Below, piece after piece: positions 11,346 to 27,648 of a stretch of 64,000 nt of DNA. Source of the DNA: Lateolabrax maculatus (Eukaryota > Chordata > Actinopteri > Acropomatiformes > Lateolabracidae); contig CM062210.1 in the NCBI GenBank assembly GCA_031216445.1, positions 5,204,501 to 5,268,500 of the forward strand. The letters run 5' to 3'. Both the position numbers and the translations under genes were made by a program. The notes under the pieces were generated by a model that saw nothing but the letters and a program-made list of their open reading frames with translations, was not told the DNA's origin and did not search any database. Position 1 is the stretch's first letter; each line of letters opens with the position of its first letter.

Positions 11346-12541
11346 TGAAATGTACCAAGGCTTTCTCACCTCTCTGCCTGTGGACAGAGTGGGGTCTGCA
11401 TGTGATAATCTAAGCCGCAAATAAAGTTTTCATACAGCATTTTAATTTGTCCACATTATTGCAAGTAAACAGTTTCACATTTTGGGAAGTATTTGTATTC
11501 ACTGGAGTTAGGTGAGAAGATTAATAACACTTTCATGTTCTTACGTTAAATATGTAGCTCAGGAACCAGACAAACCTGTCAGAGCTCGTGTTTTATCTGC
11601 TGTTGCCCTAATCCTCTATAACAAACAACCATCATTGCAAAACGTTAACATTAAAGAATACTTTTATTATTTTAGGAAAGTTACAGTTAATTTGCAAATT
11701 GTGTTTAAAATAAATACTTAAATTGCAGCTTTTATCCCAAGTACAATCCACACTAGTACTTAAAATCTTATTAACCATCCTTTGATTAAACAGGTGTTAT
11801 GGTGAAACCAACACAAAACCCAATATACAATAACAAACAAGTCATTCAAACTTCAACACTTTAATTTTATTTGTCTTTTAAGACAAAAGTAGATGGAGAC
11901 CTTGGTCCCCCCTGAGACCCCCTGTCAAAATACAGGGTGAATAAATTTAATTCTAATCAATTTGTACATAATGTAAAATGAATGGTGTTTACACAGAACT
12001 ACTAACACCACACATTACTTGCATGACACACAACGTTACAGCCTTATTTTGTATAATAAACATTTAATCTTATAGTCATTAAACATTTTATTATGAAACG
12101 ATGTATTGTATTTCTGACTTTGAACATCATCTTAACTCAGTAAGTCGTCGGAGCACATGAGGAAATCTGTTTTCTTCAAAATAACTGACAGATAGTGTGT
12201 GATACTTTAAATTAGGACCCACGGCAAACATGAACTCAGTGAATAGTTCCATCTATTAAAAGTGCACAGGTGCTTTCGACTATGGTCCCCCCCAAGACCC
12301 CAATACATTGGTATTTTTAAAAAGCACTAATTAAAACAGAAACAGAAAACAATGATATGAAGTCATTAGAAAGAAAACTGATTGACCAAGTCATAAAAAT
12401 ACCTGTGGGGTCTGTGGGTTCCCCAGCCGGTAGGATGAAGGTTAAACACACACATACTTAAAATTAGCAATTATTGTTTATTTTAAAATTTGTAATTTTA
12501 AAAGGCAAAATTCAAAAACACTTTCCGCCAGGGCAGTAAGT
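11346..12541 (-). other. mastl: Convergent 3' region; mastl 3'UTR
   Basis: On the minus strand, AATAAA signals lie at 12477-12482 (60 bases after the mastl stop) and at 11866-11871, giving short and long possible 3'UTRs. A C-rich phrase (GGTCCCCCC...GACCCC) occurs twice, near 11902 and 12285. I see no further exon. Confidence 0.45.
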
Positions 12542-18236
<5,695 letters not shown>

Positions 18237-18984
18237 GTTGTTACTGGTTGTCAAACGAGGCCCTGCGCTGTGTCTGTAACAGCCAGCTGAGCTCAGAGTG
18301 ATCACCTACATGATAAAACAACAAGCTCGGGTTTGTTTTGAAATTTTGAATCGCACTGCTCTTTCGCGGGGTCCTCTGGCGTCCGTTCCTTTTAGTTGAC
18401 CGAGCAACTGCCTGTGTGTAAAGCATGAAACGCGCTTACTTTAATTTCCTATAATTAATTATTAATCATTCATTTTAGCTGTACAACTGTCAGCTGAATG
18501 ACTACTTGTAAAAATAAGATATCAAATGGACAGCTATTAATATTTTCGATATTTTGATTGTAATCTTAATCAGGCGGTCAGCAGCAGACCATAGACTGTT
18601 TCCAAAGAGCAGACATGAGAAGTACATAAATTGTCCAACAGCTAAGCTTATGTTTCCTTCAAGGCACATAACGGGAGTTTTATTTTTGTAATTTAAATAT
18701 TTTTAACCTGATTTTAACATATTTGCGGCCCGAGTTTCACAGGTGATGTAATGACGCAGGCTGCACCCGGTAGTGATTCCAGCCTACGTCATTCTGTAGT
18801 CCATTTGACCTCCGATGCCGGAGAATCCATTTGCTGTTGTTAGCTAAGCTGCCGAAAGTTGTGTCACAAGGAAAACAAAAGGACACAGCTCCCAGGAGGA
18901 CATTTAAGTCACACCGAGGGTCTCTCCTCACACATACATCCTCCAAACGCTGATTGTTAATCGTCATCCGGCAAAAAAAAAAAA
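18237..18984. promoter_or_regulatory. Bidirectional mastl-yme1l1 promoter interval
   Basis: The start codons of the two divergent genes are 748 bases apart, so both promoters and 5'UTRs must lie here unless far upstream exons exist. Visible words include an E2F-like TTTCGCGGG (18362-18370) and a CHR-like TTTGAA (about 18337-18342) near the mastl side, which fit cell-cycle control. A CRE-like TACGTCA (18785-18791) and CpG-richer sequence lie near the yme1l1 side. No TATA box is convincing. A 12-A run abuts the yme1l1 ATG. Motif roles are inferred. Confidence 0.6.
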
Positions 18985-21900
18985 ATGTTTTCACTGTCCG
19001 GGTCGTTTCAGGCGCAGCAGGTAAGCCGACTAGCAGCGGTTTTTTTTTTTTTAGCACGCTAATGTTACTCTCTCCTGTCAACGTGTCTTTTAGTTATAAA
19101 TTCAGCGTTGCCAGGGGACGACTCATGCGGGAGTTATAGCAACAGGAAGCCCTGTCTGGTGTTGTTTATATTTTGTTTTTTTATGGCACGTCTTGTCTTA
19201 CGGTCAATGACAGCTCGGCGCGGCTAATGGTAGCACAAGTGAACGGTAGTGGATCAGACCATGCCCGACGCGACGTCACGTTGGCTCATTAAGATGTGAA
19301 ATAAAGAAAAAAAAAAGGGGGGGGGGGGCGACGAGCTGTGTGCGTGCAGTTCCTCACGACTTAATCATGTGATATGTCCGGAGAAGTAGCTCAATTAAAG
19401 TGAAGGGTGCTTACTTAATTTGCAGAGTTCAGGTTGCATAACTCGCAGCATCTGACGTAAGGGCCGAGTCAGCTTGAATAACACTGACGCACCAGTCCTG
19501 CCTGCAAGAGGCGCCTTAAACAAAACCTTTGAATTAACAGTAACTTTTGCGAGTGTAATCATTGTGAGATTCACCCCGCTGTGTCCGTCTGTCCGGCAGA
19601 TGATACTGCCCCTCAGCCAGCTCATCAATGCCCTCCACTCTCTGAAGAACTCGGCCACAGCTTCGGTCCAGACCCTGCACAAAGACCTCATTCCAGAGCA
19701 AAGTTCATTTCTCAAAGAGGTGAGAGGGGCACATAATCATCGATGACTTTGATCTGAACTTGAATGTCTTCACATACAGAATTTTTTTTAAGTTGTTTCT
19801 AATGCTGGACAAGATATAGGAAAACAAAGATGCTGGTTATGTTGGAGAACCTTCTGTAAACTATAGATTTGTAGCCAATAACATGGAATTTGTCTGACAT
19901 CAGTTTTTGCAAAAGAGGGAGGAAACTTAGATAAAACACATCAAGCTTGACAAATCGCTCATGAGTGAACTTTACTCAAGCTTGGCAAAAGCTGTTTTAA
20001 ATAAACTTTTCATCCAAAAAGTTTAACAAATAAACAAATAATTATTGAACACACTGTAATAACTATATAAGTATTATGATTTAAAAATGTGTTCAAGGTG
20101 TTTTTCAGTTTTACACTAGCCATATAAACAAATGTATTCTTAAGTGTACCAGTATCTGACAAGTTGTCTGTCATCTTTTTCATGTTCAAACTAATTATTT
20201 TGCAAATACCGGGGCACTGAAGCAAGTCTAATTTGTGCAATACATCTTTCAATATGTCAATTTTATATATGTCTCTGTAAAAGTCTACCAAAGTTTTGTA
20301 CCCACACATGGGTAATTTTAACATAATTGTCTTACAAAGGTGTAGATGACCTACTTTTGCTACCCTTCCTTCACAGCCCAATGTGAGTCTGAGGGATCTT
20401 GGCCTGTCCGAGATCAGGGTGAATCAGCTGGATGAGCTGGTCAGCAGGTTACTGCCTACACCAGGACCAGAAGAACCTCCCGCCGTTCCTTCGACATGGA
20501 GGACGAGTCACGTTTCTGCGGACAGCTTCTTTCACAACAAGCACGGTGAGCAGCTCGGGCCGTTGAGCTGACAGGCTACCCAGCTTTAGTGTTGTCTAAG
20601 AAAATAGTCAAAAAGCTTTTTCTCGGTATATCGTGTACAGTGAAACAAACCTATTGCACTTTTTGTCCGGCAGGGTTTTCACACAGAAGGTTGGGGGTTT
20701 TCGGCTCCTCAGTATTCCACAGACAATACCACAGACCTCTAAAAGAAGTTTGCTCAGAGCTACAATTCTTACCTGGTGAGAAACTGACTTTGAACACTGA
20801 ACCTGCTGTGGTTAAGTTATCTATGTGTATGAACGGCTGCACATTCAGGGTAGTGTGTAATGTTTTCGGTTTTCCATGTGCGCCTCTCTTTAGTATGGGT
20901 CCAGAGTCGGGGTTTCAAGACACTTCGATCAAAGGCCAGACGAACGCAGTCTGGTTATGACGGTCCAGTGGAGTCTGAGCCTTACACACCAGCCTTCCTG
21001 AAGGTCAGCATGTTACTGCACAGGTCCAGCTGTTATTAACATTCTTAGTGGGACCTATTTGTGAATGTACACATAAGACATGAGGGCAGATAAAGAACAA
21101 AAAAGGGCTGAATATCTCCTTCTGTTTCCATCACAGGGATTGCTTCAGAGGGAAAAGGGACCAGAGGCACAATCACTGGACCAACTGACGAAACAAAGGA
21201 ACCTTCCAGAGAACCAGCAGGAGGCCTTCAAGACGGGCTTCACTGAGGGGTTCATGAAGTCTCAGGCCTTCACTCAGAGAACACAAGGCATGTGGCTCAC
21301 TTTCTTAGTCTTCAGTTGCACCAGGTTTTCTCTGGATGGCAGTGCTGAGTTAAAATAGAGAGATCCTATGGGTGACCTAAAGGACTCATAACTAACCTTT
21401 GTCGCTGCTCTGTGTGGACAGACTCGCTGAGGAGAACCAGGCTGATCCTGCTGGCCCTCCTGCTTCTTGGTATTTATGGCTTATCAAGAAGCCCGTTTCT
21501 CTCGGGTAAAGGCTCCTTTTCTGATGCTGGTTTGTTTTCAGTTTTTCTTCTTTCACATGCTTTCAAATCAACTCATAACCCTACATGCACACGGCAAATA
21601 CAAGTAAGCTTGTTTGTGTCTGCAAGGGCCTATTGAGCCTATTTTCAGGTTAAAATTTGATGTAATATATTTTTAATGTGTATTTTTAAGTTAATACCTT
21701 ACAGTAGAGCTGATAAGGCATGGTCTCTCCTGTGGTGTGCATGTAGAGTTTGACTGATTTATTCTGCTCTGTACCACTGTGTAGTAATACTTCAATATCT
21801 ATATCAACTATGTATGTTTTCATACCAGTGTGATAAATGTGGGAAAAGCAGCATACATTTGAAGCTTAGTATTTACACATGTTTTGGGATTTCGCAGTGA

Positions 21901-24900
21901 GGTTCCGCACCACATCTGGTCTCGACTCAGCAGTCGACCCCATCCACATGAAGAATGTGACATTTGAGCATGTGAAAGGAGCGGAGGAGGCAAAGAATGA
22001 ATTACAAGAAGTCGTTGAGTTTCTCAAGAATCCCCAGAAGTTTACTGTTCTGGGCGGAAAGCTGCCTAAAGGTATTATATTTAATATTTTCTCCACATGT
22101 TCCATTTTGTCTGTTATTATTATCCGGGAAAATAGCCTAATACACACATTTGGCAATTAGTCTTGCCCTACATTTGATCCTAACCTGCTTCCTGTTATCC
22201 TCTCAGGGATCCTCCTCGTTGGCCCACCAGGCACAGGAAAGACTCTGTTAGCACGGGCTATTGCTGGGGAGGCCGATGTGCCTTTCTACTATGCCTCCGG
22301 ATCAGAGTTTGATGAGATGTTTGTGGGTGTTGGTGCGAGCCGAATCAGGAACCTTTTCAGTAAGTTTGCTGGATGTGAGAAAATGTGAGTAACCAGTGGA
22401 GGATGTTTCTAAACAGCTGTAATCTCTCTTTTTCGTTGTTTGCAGAAGAGGCAAAAGCTAATGCTCCTTGTGTCATCTTCATTGATGAGTTGGACAGCGT
22501 CGGTGGAAAGAGGATTGAGTCTCCCATGCATCCCTATTCCAGACAAACAATCAACCAGCTGCTGGCTGAAATGGACGGGTCAGTTGTCTGGCTTTGGCAT
22601 TTTTAAAAACTTCATAGTGTCAATAAAATGTTGCTGCCAGGAACGTTCTCCTGTTCTCAATGTTCTGGTTCTCTACAGGTTTAAACCAAATGAAGGTGTC
22701 ATCGTTGTTGGTGCTACAAACTTTGCAGAGGCTTTGGATAAGTATGTTTACATTTCATACAGAAAAAAACAAAATATAATAAATATATAAATGCAGTATA
22801 TGTTTTTTTGTTGTTGTTGTTGTTTTAAACCCAGGCTTTAATTGTCTTATTTAAGTAGAATAACCTATTGTTGAATAACCAGTTTGAAATAAGGTCAATC
22901 TATACAGAATGCAGATTTAGTTCACATATACAGTCTATATACGCCTCAGGCTGTTTTATTCATGTGGTCTTGACCTATTTTCTGTATTATCCTGTCTGAG
23001 TATAAACATTTCATTTGCATAAAACAATACAAACACTTAATTAAAAAAACAATATAAATTAACCACTGACCTGTTTTATTAACTACACTAAGACAACACA
23101 TTTTTATTTCTTTACGCACTTTCATGGGAAATTAATCAAAATGTGCTCTGCACGGTAAAAAACTCAAATTCAAACCCAAGACTCATTTCAGTATCTGAAA
23201 ACATACTTCCATACAAAACTAATCATATTTGATGAAAATAATAAAACTGTGCCAGATTTTCTCAGTTTCTTATTGCCAGTTTCTAATTGAAGAATAGCAT
23301 TAATTTCAAACATTATGGGACACAATGAGCACAGACAAATCCCAAACCAGTAGTTTCACATGGCATTTGGATTTAGTTAAGTAATTTAACAGAAATGAAT
23401 TAACACTACTTTGCTGCTACTTTTCAGCGCTCTGGTAAGGCCAGGGAGGTTTGACATGCAGGTAACGGTCCCTCGCCCAGATGTGAAAGGACGCACTGAA
23501 ATTCTCAACTGGTACCTCTCCAAGATCAAAATGGACCCTGGTAGGTCTCAATTTAAAATATTCAAAAATTAAATTTTTTTTTAAACTAATATCTCACAAA
23601 GCAAATCTTTCAGGATATATTTCTTACTGCGCTCTTGTCGTTCTTCTTTTTATTAGCATTTCAGAAACAATTTCTGATTGGAAACTTATCAATTGAAACC
23701 ATTTTAAAGCATTCAAAGCTGTAAACCTGTCAGAAAATCGTTGTCTGCCATCTCTGTAAAGTACACCATTGTCTCTTGAACACTGATCACCTTTCTAAAG
23801 AAGGCATTTTCTATTGTGTTTGTTCTTTTACAGCTGTGGAAGCGGGGATTATTGCCCGGGGCACGGTGGGCTTTTCTGGGGCAGAGCTGGAGAACCTGGT
23901 CAACCAGGCAGCCCTGAAGGCGGCCGTGGACGGGAAAGAGATGGTCACAATGAAGGATCTGGAGTTCGCCAAGGACAAGATCCTCATGGGTGAATACACA
24001 CAGTGTTAATACTGTTCCATATCCCTCATGTTACACATCACATGAGACGGATTACCTGGACACACTCTAGATGGGAGACGGGAAGAATGTTAACGAGCGA
24101 TAACATGAATGGGGGTTTTTGTTTTAATCACTTAAACTCCTTTTTTATTTTGTCCTTTTCATACAAGGCCCTGAGAGGAGGAGCATTGTCATCGACAAGA
24201 ACAACAAAACCATCACAGCCTACCATGAGTCCGGCCATGCCATTGTTGCCTATTTCACCAAAGACGCAATGCCCATCAATAAGGCCACTATCATGCCTCG
24301 AGGCCCAACTCTTGGCCATGTGAGCTCCTCTTGTGGCTTCACAATATATATTATTTATATTAAAACTAAACCTAAAGCTAATCACTATTGTCCTTGTCTC
24401 TGTCCTCTAGGTGTCCATGCTCCCAGAGAATGACCGCTGGAGTGAGACAAGAGCCCAGCTGCTGGCTCAGATGGACGTCAGTATGGGCGGTCGAGTGGCA
24501 GAGGAGCTCATCTTTGGAGATGACTACATCACCACTGGTGCGGGAATAAGAGAACTTGATTTGTTTGGCTCTTGGGTGTCATTTCAGAACCAGAAATGTA
24601 TAAATGAATAAAATACTCCACCCGTATTTTAGAATTATAACATTTAAAAAAAGTTTCAGGAGCAGTGTTTGTAATGCAAAGAATGAATTTGTGTAGTTTC
24701 AAAGAATTTTGACGGATTGATATCCAGATAATAAATACGTACTTTTCCTTTTTATCAAGTAATACTTTTCCTTGTATGAAACGGTCTTTGTTGAAAATTG
24801 TGATGAGCTTAGAACTGCTATACAAACAGTGAAATATTCTAGTACCTGTCTGATGATATTGACTGTATACTTTGGTCATTTGTAATACGGCATTAATCTT

Positions 24901-25734
24901 CTCTTATTGTGCATTTTAGGAGCATCCAGCGACTTTGATGGGGCAACCAAAATAGCAAAAATGATGGTGACCAGATTTGGCATGAGCAACAAGGTAAATA
25001 AGAATCCTTTCCACTAACGTAGACGACAGCTGGTCAGTAAACTGCTGCTCTGGGGATTTTACTGTTTCCACTGCTGCAGGGCTGGACCGTTTTATTTACA
25101 GTATATCCAACAAAGACGCCTACTTACCCAGTTTCCAACTGTGAACCACTCAACACTACAGTAATTTCAGTGCATCTCCATCCGTGATTTATTGTTAAGT
25201 TGAAATGAAAACCTGTAGTCCTAACATTACCGTAACATAATTACACATTAGACAATGAAAATCTCTGTCTAACTCTGGACTTCTAAACAAACTCTCACAG
25301 GTTATAATGATCAGTAACTACAAGTGACTAATGCATGAGAAGATCCTTTGTTCATTCAACCTAAGGATGTTATTTGTGTTTTGTTCCAGCTTGGTGTCAT
25401 GACCTACGGTGATGTAACCAAGCAGAGCCCCGAGACACAAGCTGCCATCGAACAGGAAATCAGGACTTTACTGAGCGTGAGTATTTCCCACAGCACTCCG
25501 TATTGACTATGTTTAATTTACAGATAAGTTATGATAATTTTAGAAACTTTCTGTATCGATTTCTAATTCACCAATCTTTTTTCTTCCCTCCAGGACTCAT
25601 ATGAACGCGCTAAAAACATCCTGAAGACTTACAGTAAGGAGCACAAGACTCTAGCTGATGCCCTGCTAAGATATGAAACTCTGGATGCCAAAGAAATCCA
25701 GTTGGTGCTCGAGGGCAAATCACTGGACCACTAG
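18985..25734 (+). CDS. yme1l1: ATP-dependent zinc metalloprotease YME1L1 (i-AAA protease)
   Basis: This inner-membrane AAA protease faces the intermembrane space and processes OPA1 and other proteins. Exons: 18985-19020, 19600-19719, 20377-20545, 20674-20775, 20894-21003, 21137-21287, 21422-21505, 21898-22071, 22207-22359, 22446-22578, 22679-22741, 23428-23540, 23834-23989, 24168-24319, 24411-24537, 24920-24993, 25390-25476, 25594-25734; phases join to 714 aa, very near the 716-aa human form. The N-terminus carries a mitochondrial targeting region. A membrane segment (LILLALLLLGIYGL) precedes the AAA domain. Walker A is GPPGTGKT (321-328), Walker B VIFIDELD (376-383), the pore loop lies around MFVGVGASR, and the arginine-finger region is in RPGRFD. 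The zinc site is HESGH (541-545). The intron after exon 6 appears to use a GC donor (AAG|GCATGT), the only junction that keeps the family reading TQ-DSLRRTRL. Confidence 0.95.
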
Positions 25735-26535
25735 ATACCTCAGTAGCTATTTTAGACTCTTGTATCATGTACATATGAATGTGTGCAATTGTGCACAGGC
25801 CTTTTGGAGGCCTCGTATTTCATTTGTTTGTATCCCTCTTATTATCAATATGAAGATGACACTGACATTAAGTTTCACCCCATTTAGGCATTTATTTTAT
25901 TCACTTTCATTTTTTCAGTTTTTAAAGCCCATCACAATTTAATTTGATGAAAATAAATATTTGTTCTCCACAAGTTTGTCTACTACAGTTCACAATGATG
26001 TTTGAGGTTTCACTAGGGGCTTGTTGTCCTCTACTCTCAAGACAAATGACTTCTGTAGAAGTTTTATATATCAGGGTCATATTTGGTGTCATAAGGAAAA
26101 TTAATTTGACAAAGATTGTGGTTAATTAAGGTGTGATGATTTCATCTGTCTGCTTCAGTTTAAATTTGTAAAGACTGGTGAACATCATAGGACCTTAAAG
26201 TACCTCAGTCTAGACTGTACCATTTGGCTGTAGCAAGGTACAAGTAATACCGCTGTTCATTGTTGAACTGTTCATATTAGAGTTTTTTCTCTAAGTGATG
26301 TCTTTCAGTTGTGTCTACCGTAAGCTGTCTATTTTGTGTTTTCTTATTTATTTAAGTGCCCAAAGGTTTGTCCTCTTTTTCTGAAAGTAGTGATAGGCCC
26401 TCACACCCTATTCTAAGCTCACCTGTAATTGATAAAAGAGGGGAAATGTATATATACTCTGCAAGCGTGTTAAAGGATTGGCTTTGTGCTTCTGTTTTTC
26501 TTTAGACAAAGGCCTTGAAGCTCAAATAAAGGTTA
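25735..26535 (+). other. yme1l1: yme1l1 3'UTR
   Basis: Sequence follows the stop at 25732-25734. Candidate poly(A) signals are AATAAA near 25951 and at 26525-26530. No other feature is supported. Confidence 0.5.
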
Positions 26536-27480
26536 CTCTTACTCATGAATGTGGTGTTCATTTAATACATGAATCAAATAAAATTAAAGATAGCCACTTG
26601 GGGGCAGTGCAACAAGCTGTAGGTAAACATTGGATTCCTTACACATCCAGCAAACACAGAAACATTAACATTCATTTGTGTTTTTGGCCACGTGATGAAT
26701 GTGAGTCCAATATTTACTTTTGTTTTAGCTCTGTTTTGTTAAATATCTTTATATAAGTTGTTATATGCTCTACTATTGTCACCAGCTAGTTGCTTGCTCT
26801 CAGGTTGATGGCAGAAGTGAGACTGAACCAAAAAAGTAAAGCTGCCTTAAAAACAAAACAATGAGTTGAAAGACACTAAAACCCCCTTATAAAGCTAAAG
26901 CAGAGGGGAACTGTTGGGTAATAATTCTCTGGGGTTTATCACTGCAAGTGACACCTTTCACTTTACACATTGTCATTTGGTTTTATAAATATTAATTTGA
27001 AATTTAATTAACAAAATTACTACTGTCAGGAGACACTGATTCATATGCATCTGTCAATTCATTCCAGATTATGTGACTGTCCAATAAGTATGTCCTTATT
27101 TTCTTAATTTCTTTTTTCAAGCATAGTTTCGTCTTTCATTAGAAAAATGTCTTTCCCCTACTGTGTTTATTTCTTATAACATCTGATTAATGCAGTCATA
27201 TCCACCACTATGATGCTATGTCCAGGAACATCCATGAAGTAAAAACATTACGTCTTCCTTTCAGAGAGGTTGCATTCGAAATGTCCAGTCAAGAGGACTG
27301 GTAGTGATAAGCAGATTCTTAGTATACACTGTTCTTTTGTCAGTTTTCAAACAAGAACAAAAGCTTATTTACTGCAGCCTTTGAATGATCTTAACTTGCA
27401 ATTAGGGGTATTTAGTTCCAGCCAACAGATGCAACAAGCCAGGGCATTGTTGTGTCCTTTTGTCCCTTTTCATTGACGCA
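26536..27480. other. Intergenic, no gene seen
   Basis: This lies between the yme1l1 3'UTR and the promoter of PKS copy A. It is AT-rich; I find no exon, RNA gene or clear repeat. Some of it may be distal regulatory sequence for the PKS gene. Confidence 0.4.
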
Positions 27481-27648
27481 TGGCACAATGTTTATAAAGG
27501 GTGGAAGGTACAGCCGCACTAGTTCTGACCAAAGGCAGCAACAAGGACAGAACATTAAGCTTCATTATGGAGAGGCTTAAAATTTCACTTTGGCTTTTAA
27601 AATAAAGCACCTTGCCCAGAACAACTTCACTACCATCTCAAAGGAACA
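27481..27648 (+). promoter_or_regulatory. TATA promoter and 5'UTR of PKS copy A
   Basis: A good TATA box (TATAAA, 27493-27498, in TTTATAAAGGG) lies 151 bases before the copy A ATG. This predicts a start of transcription near 27520-27530 and a leader of about 125 bases. TATA promoters often go with tissue-restricted expression. Nothing else is certain here. Confidence 0.55.
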
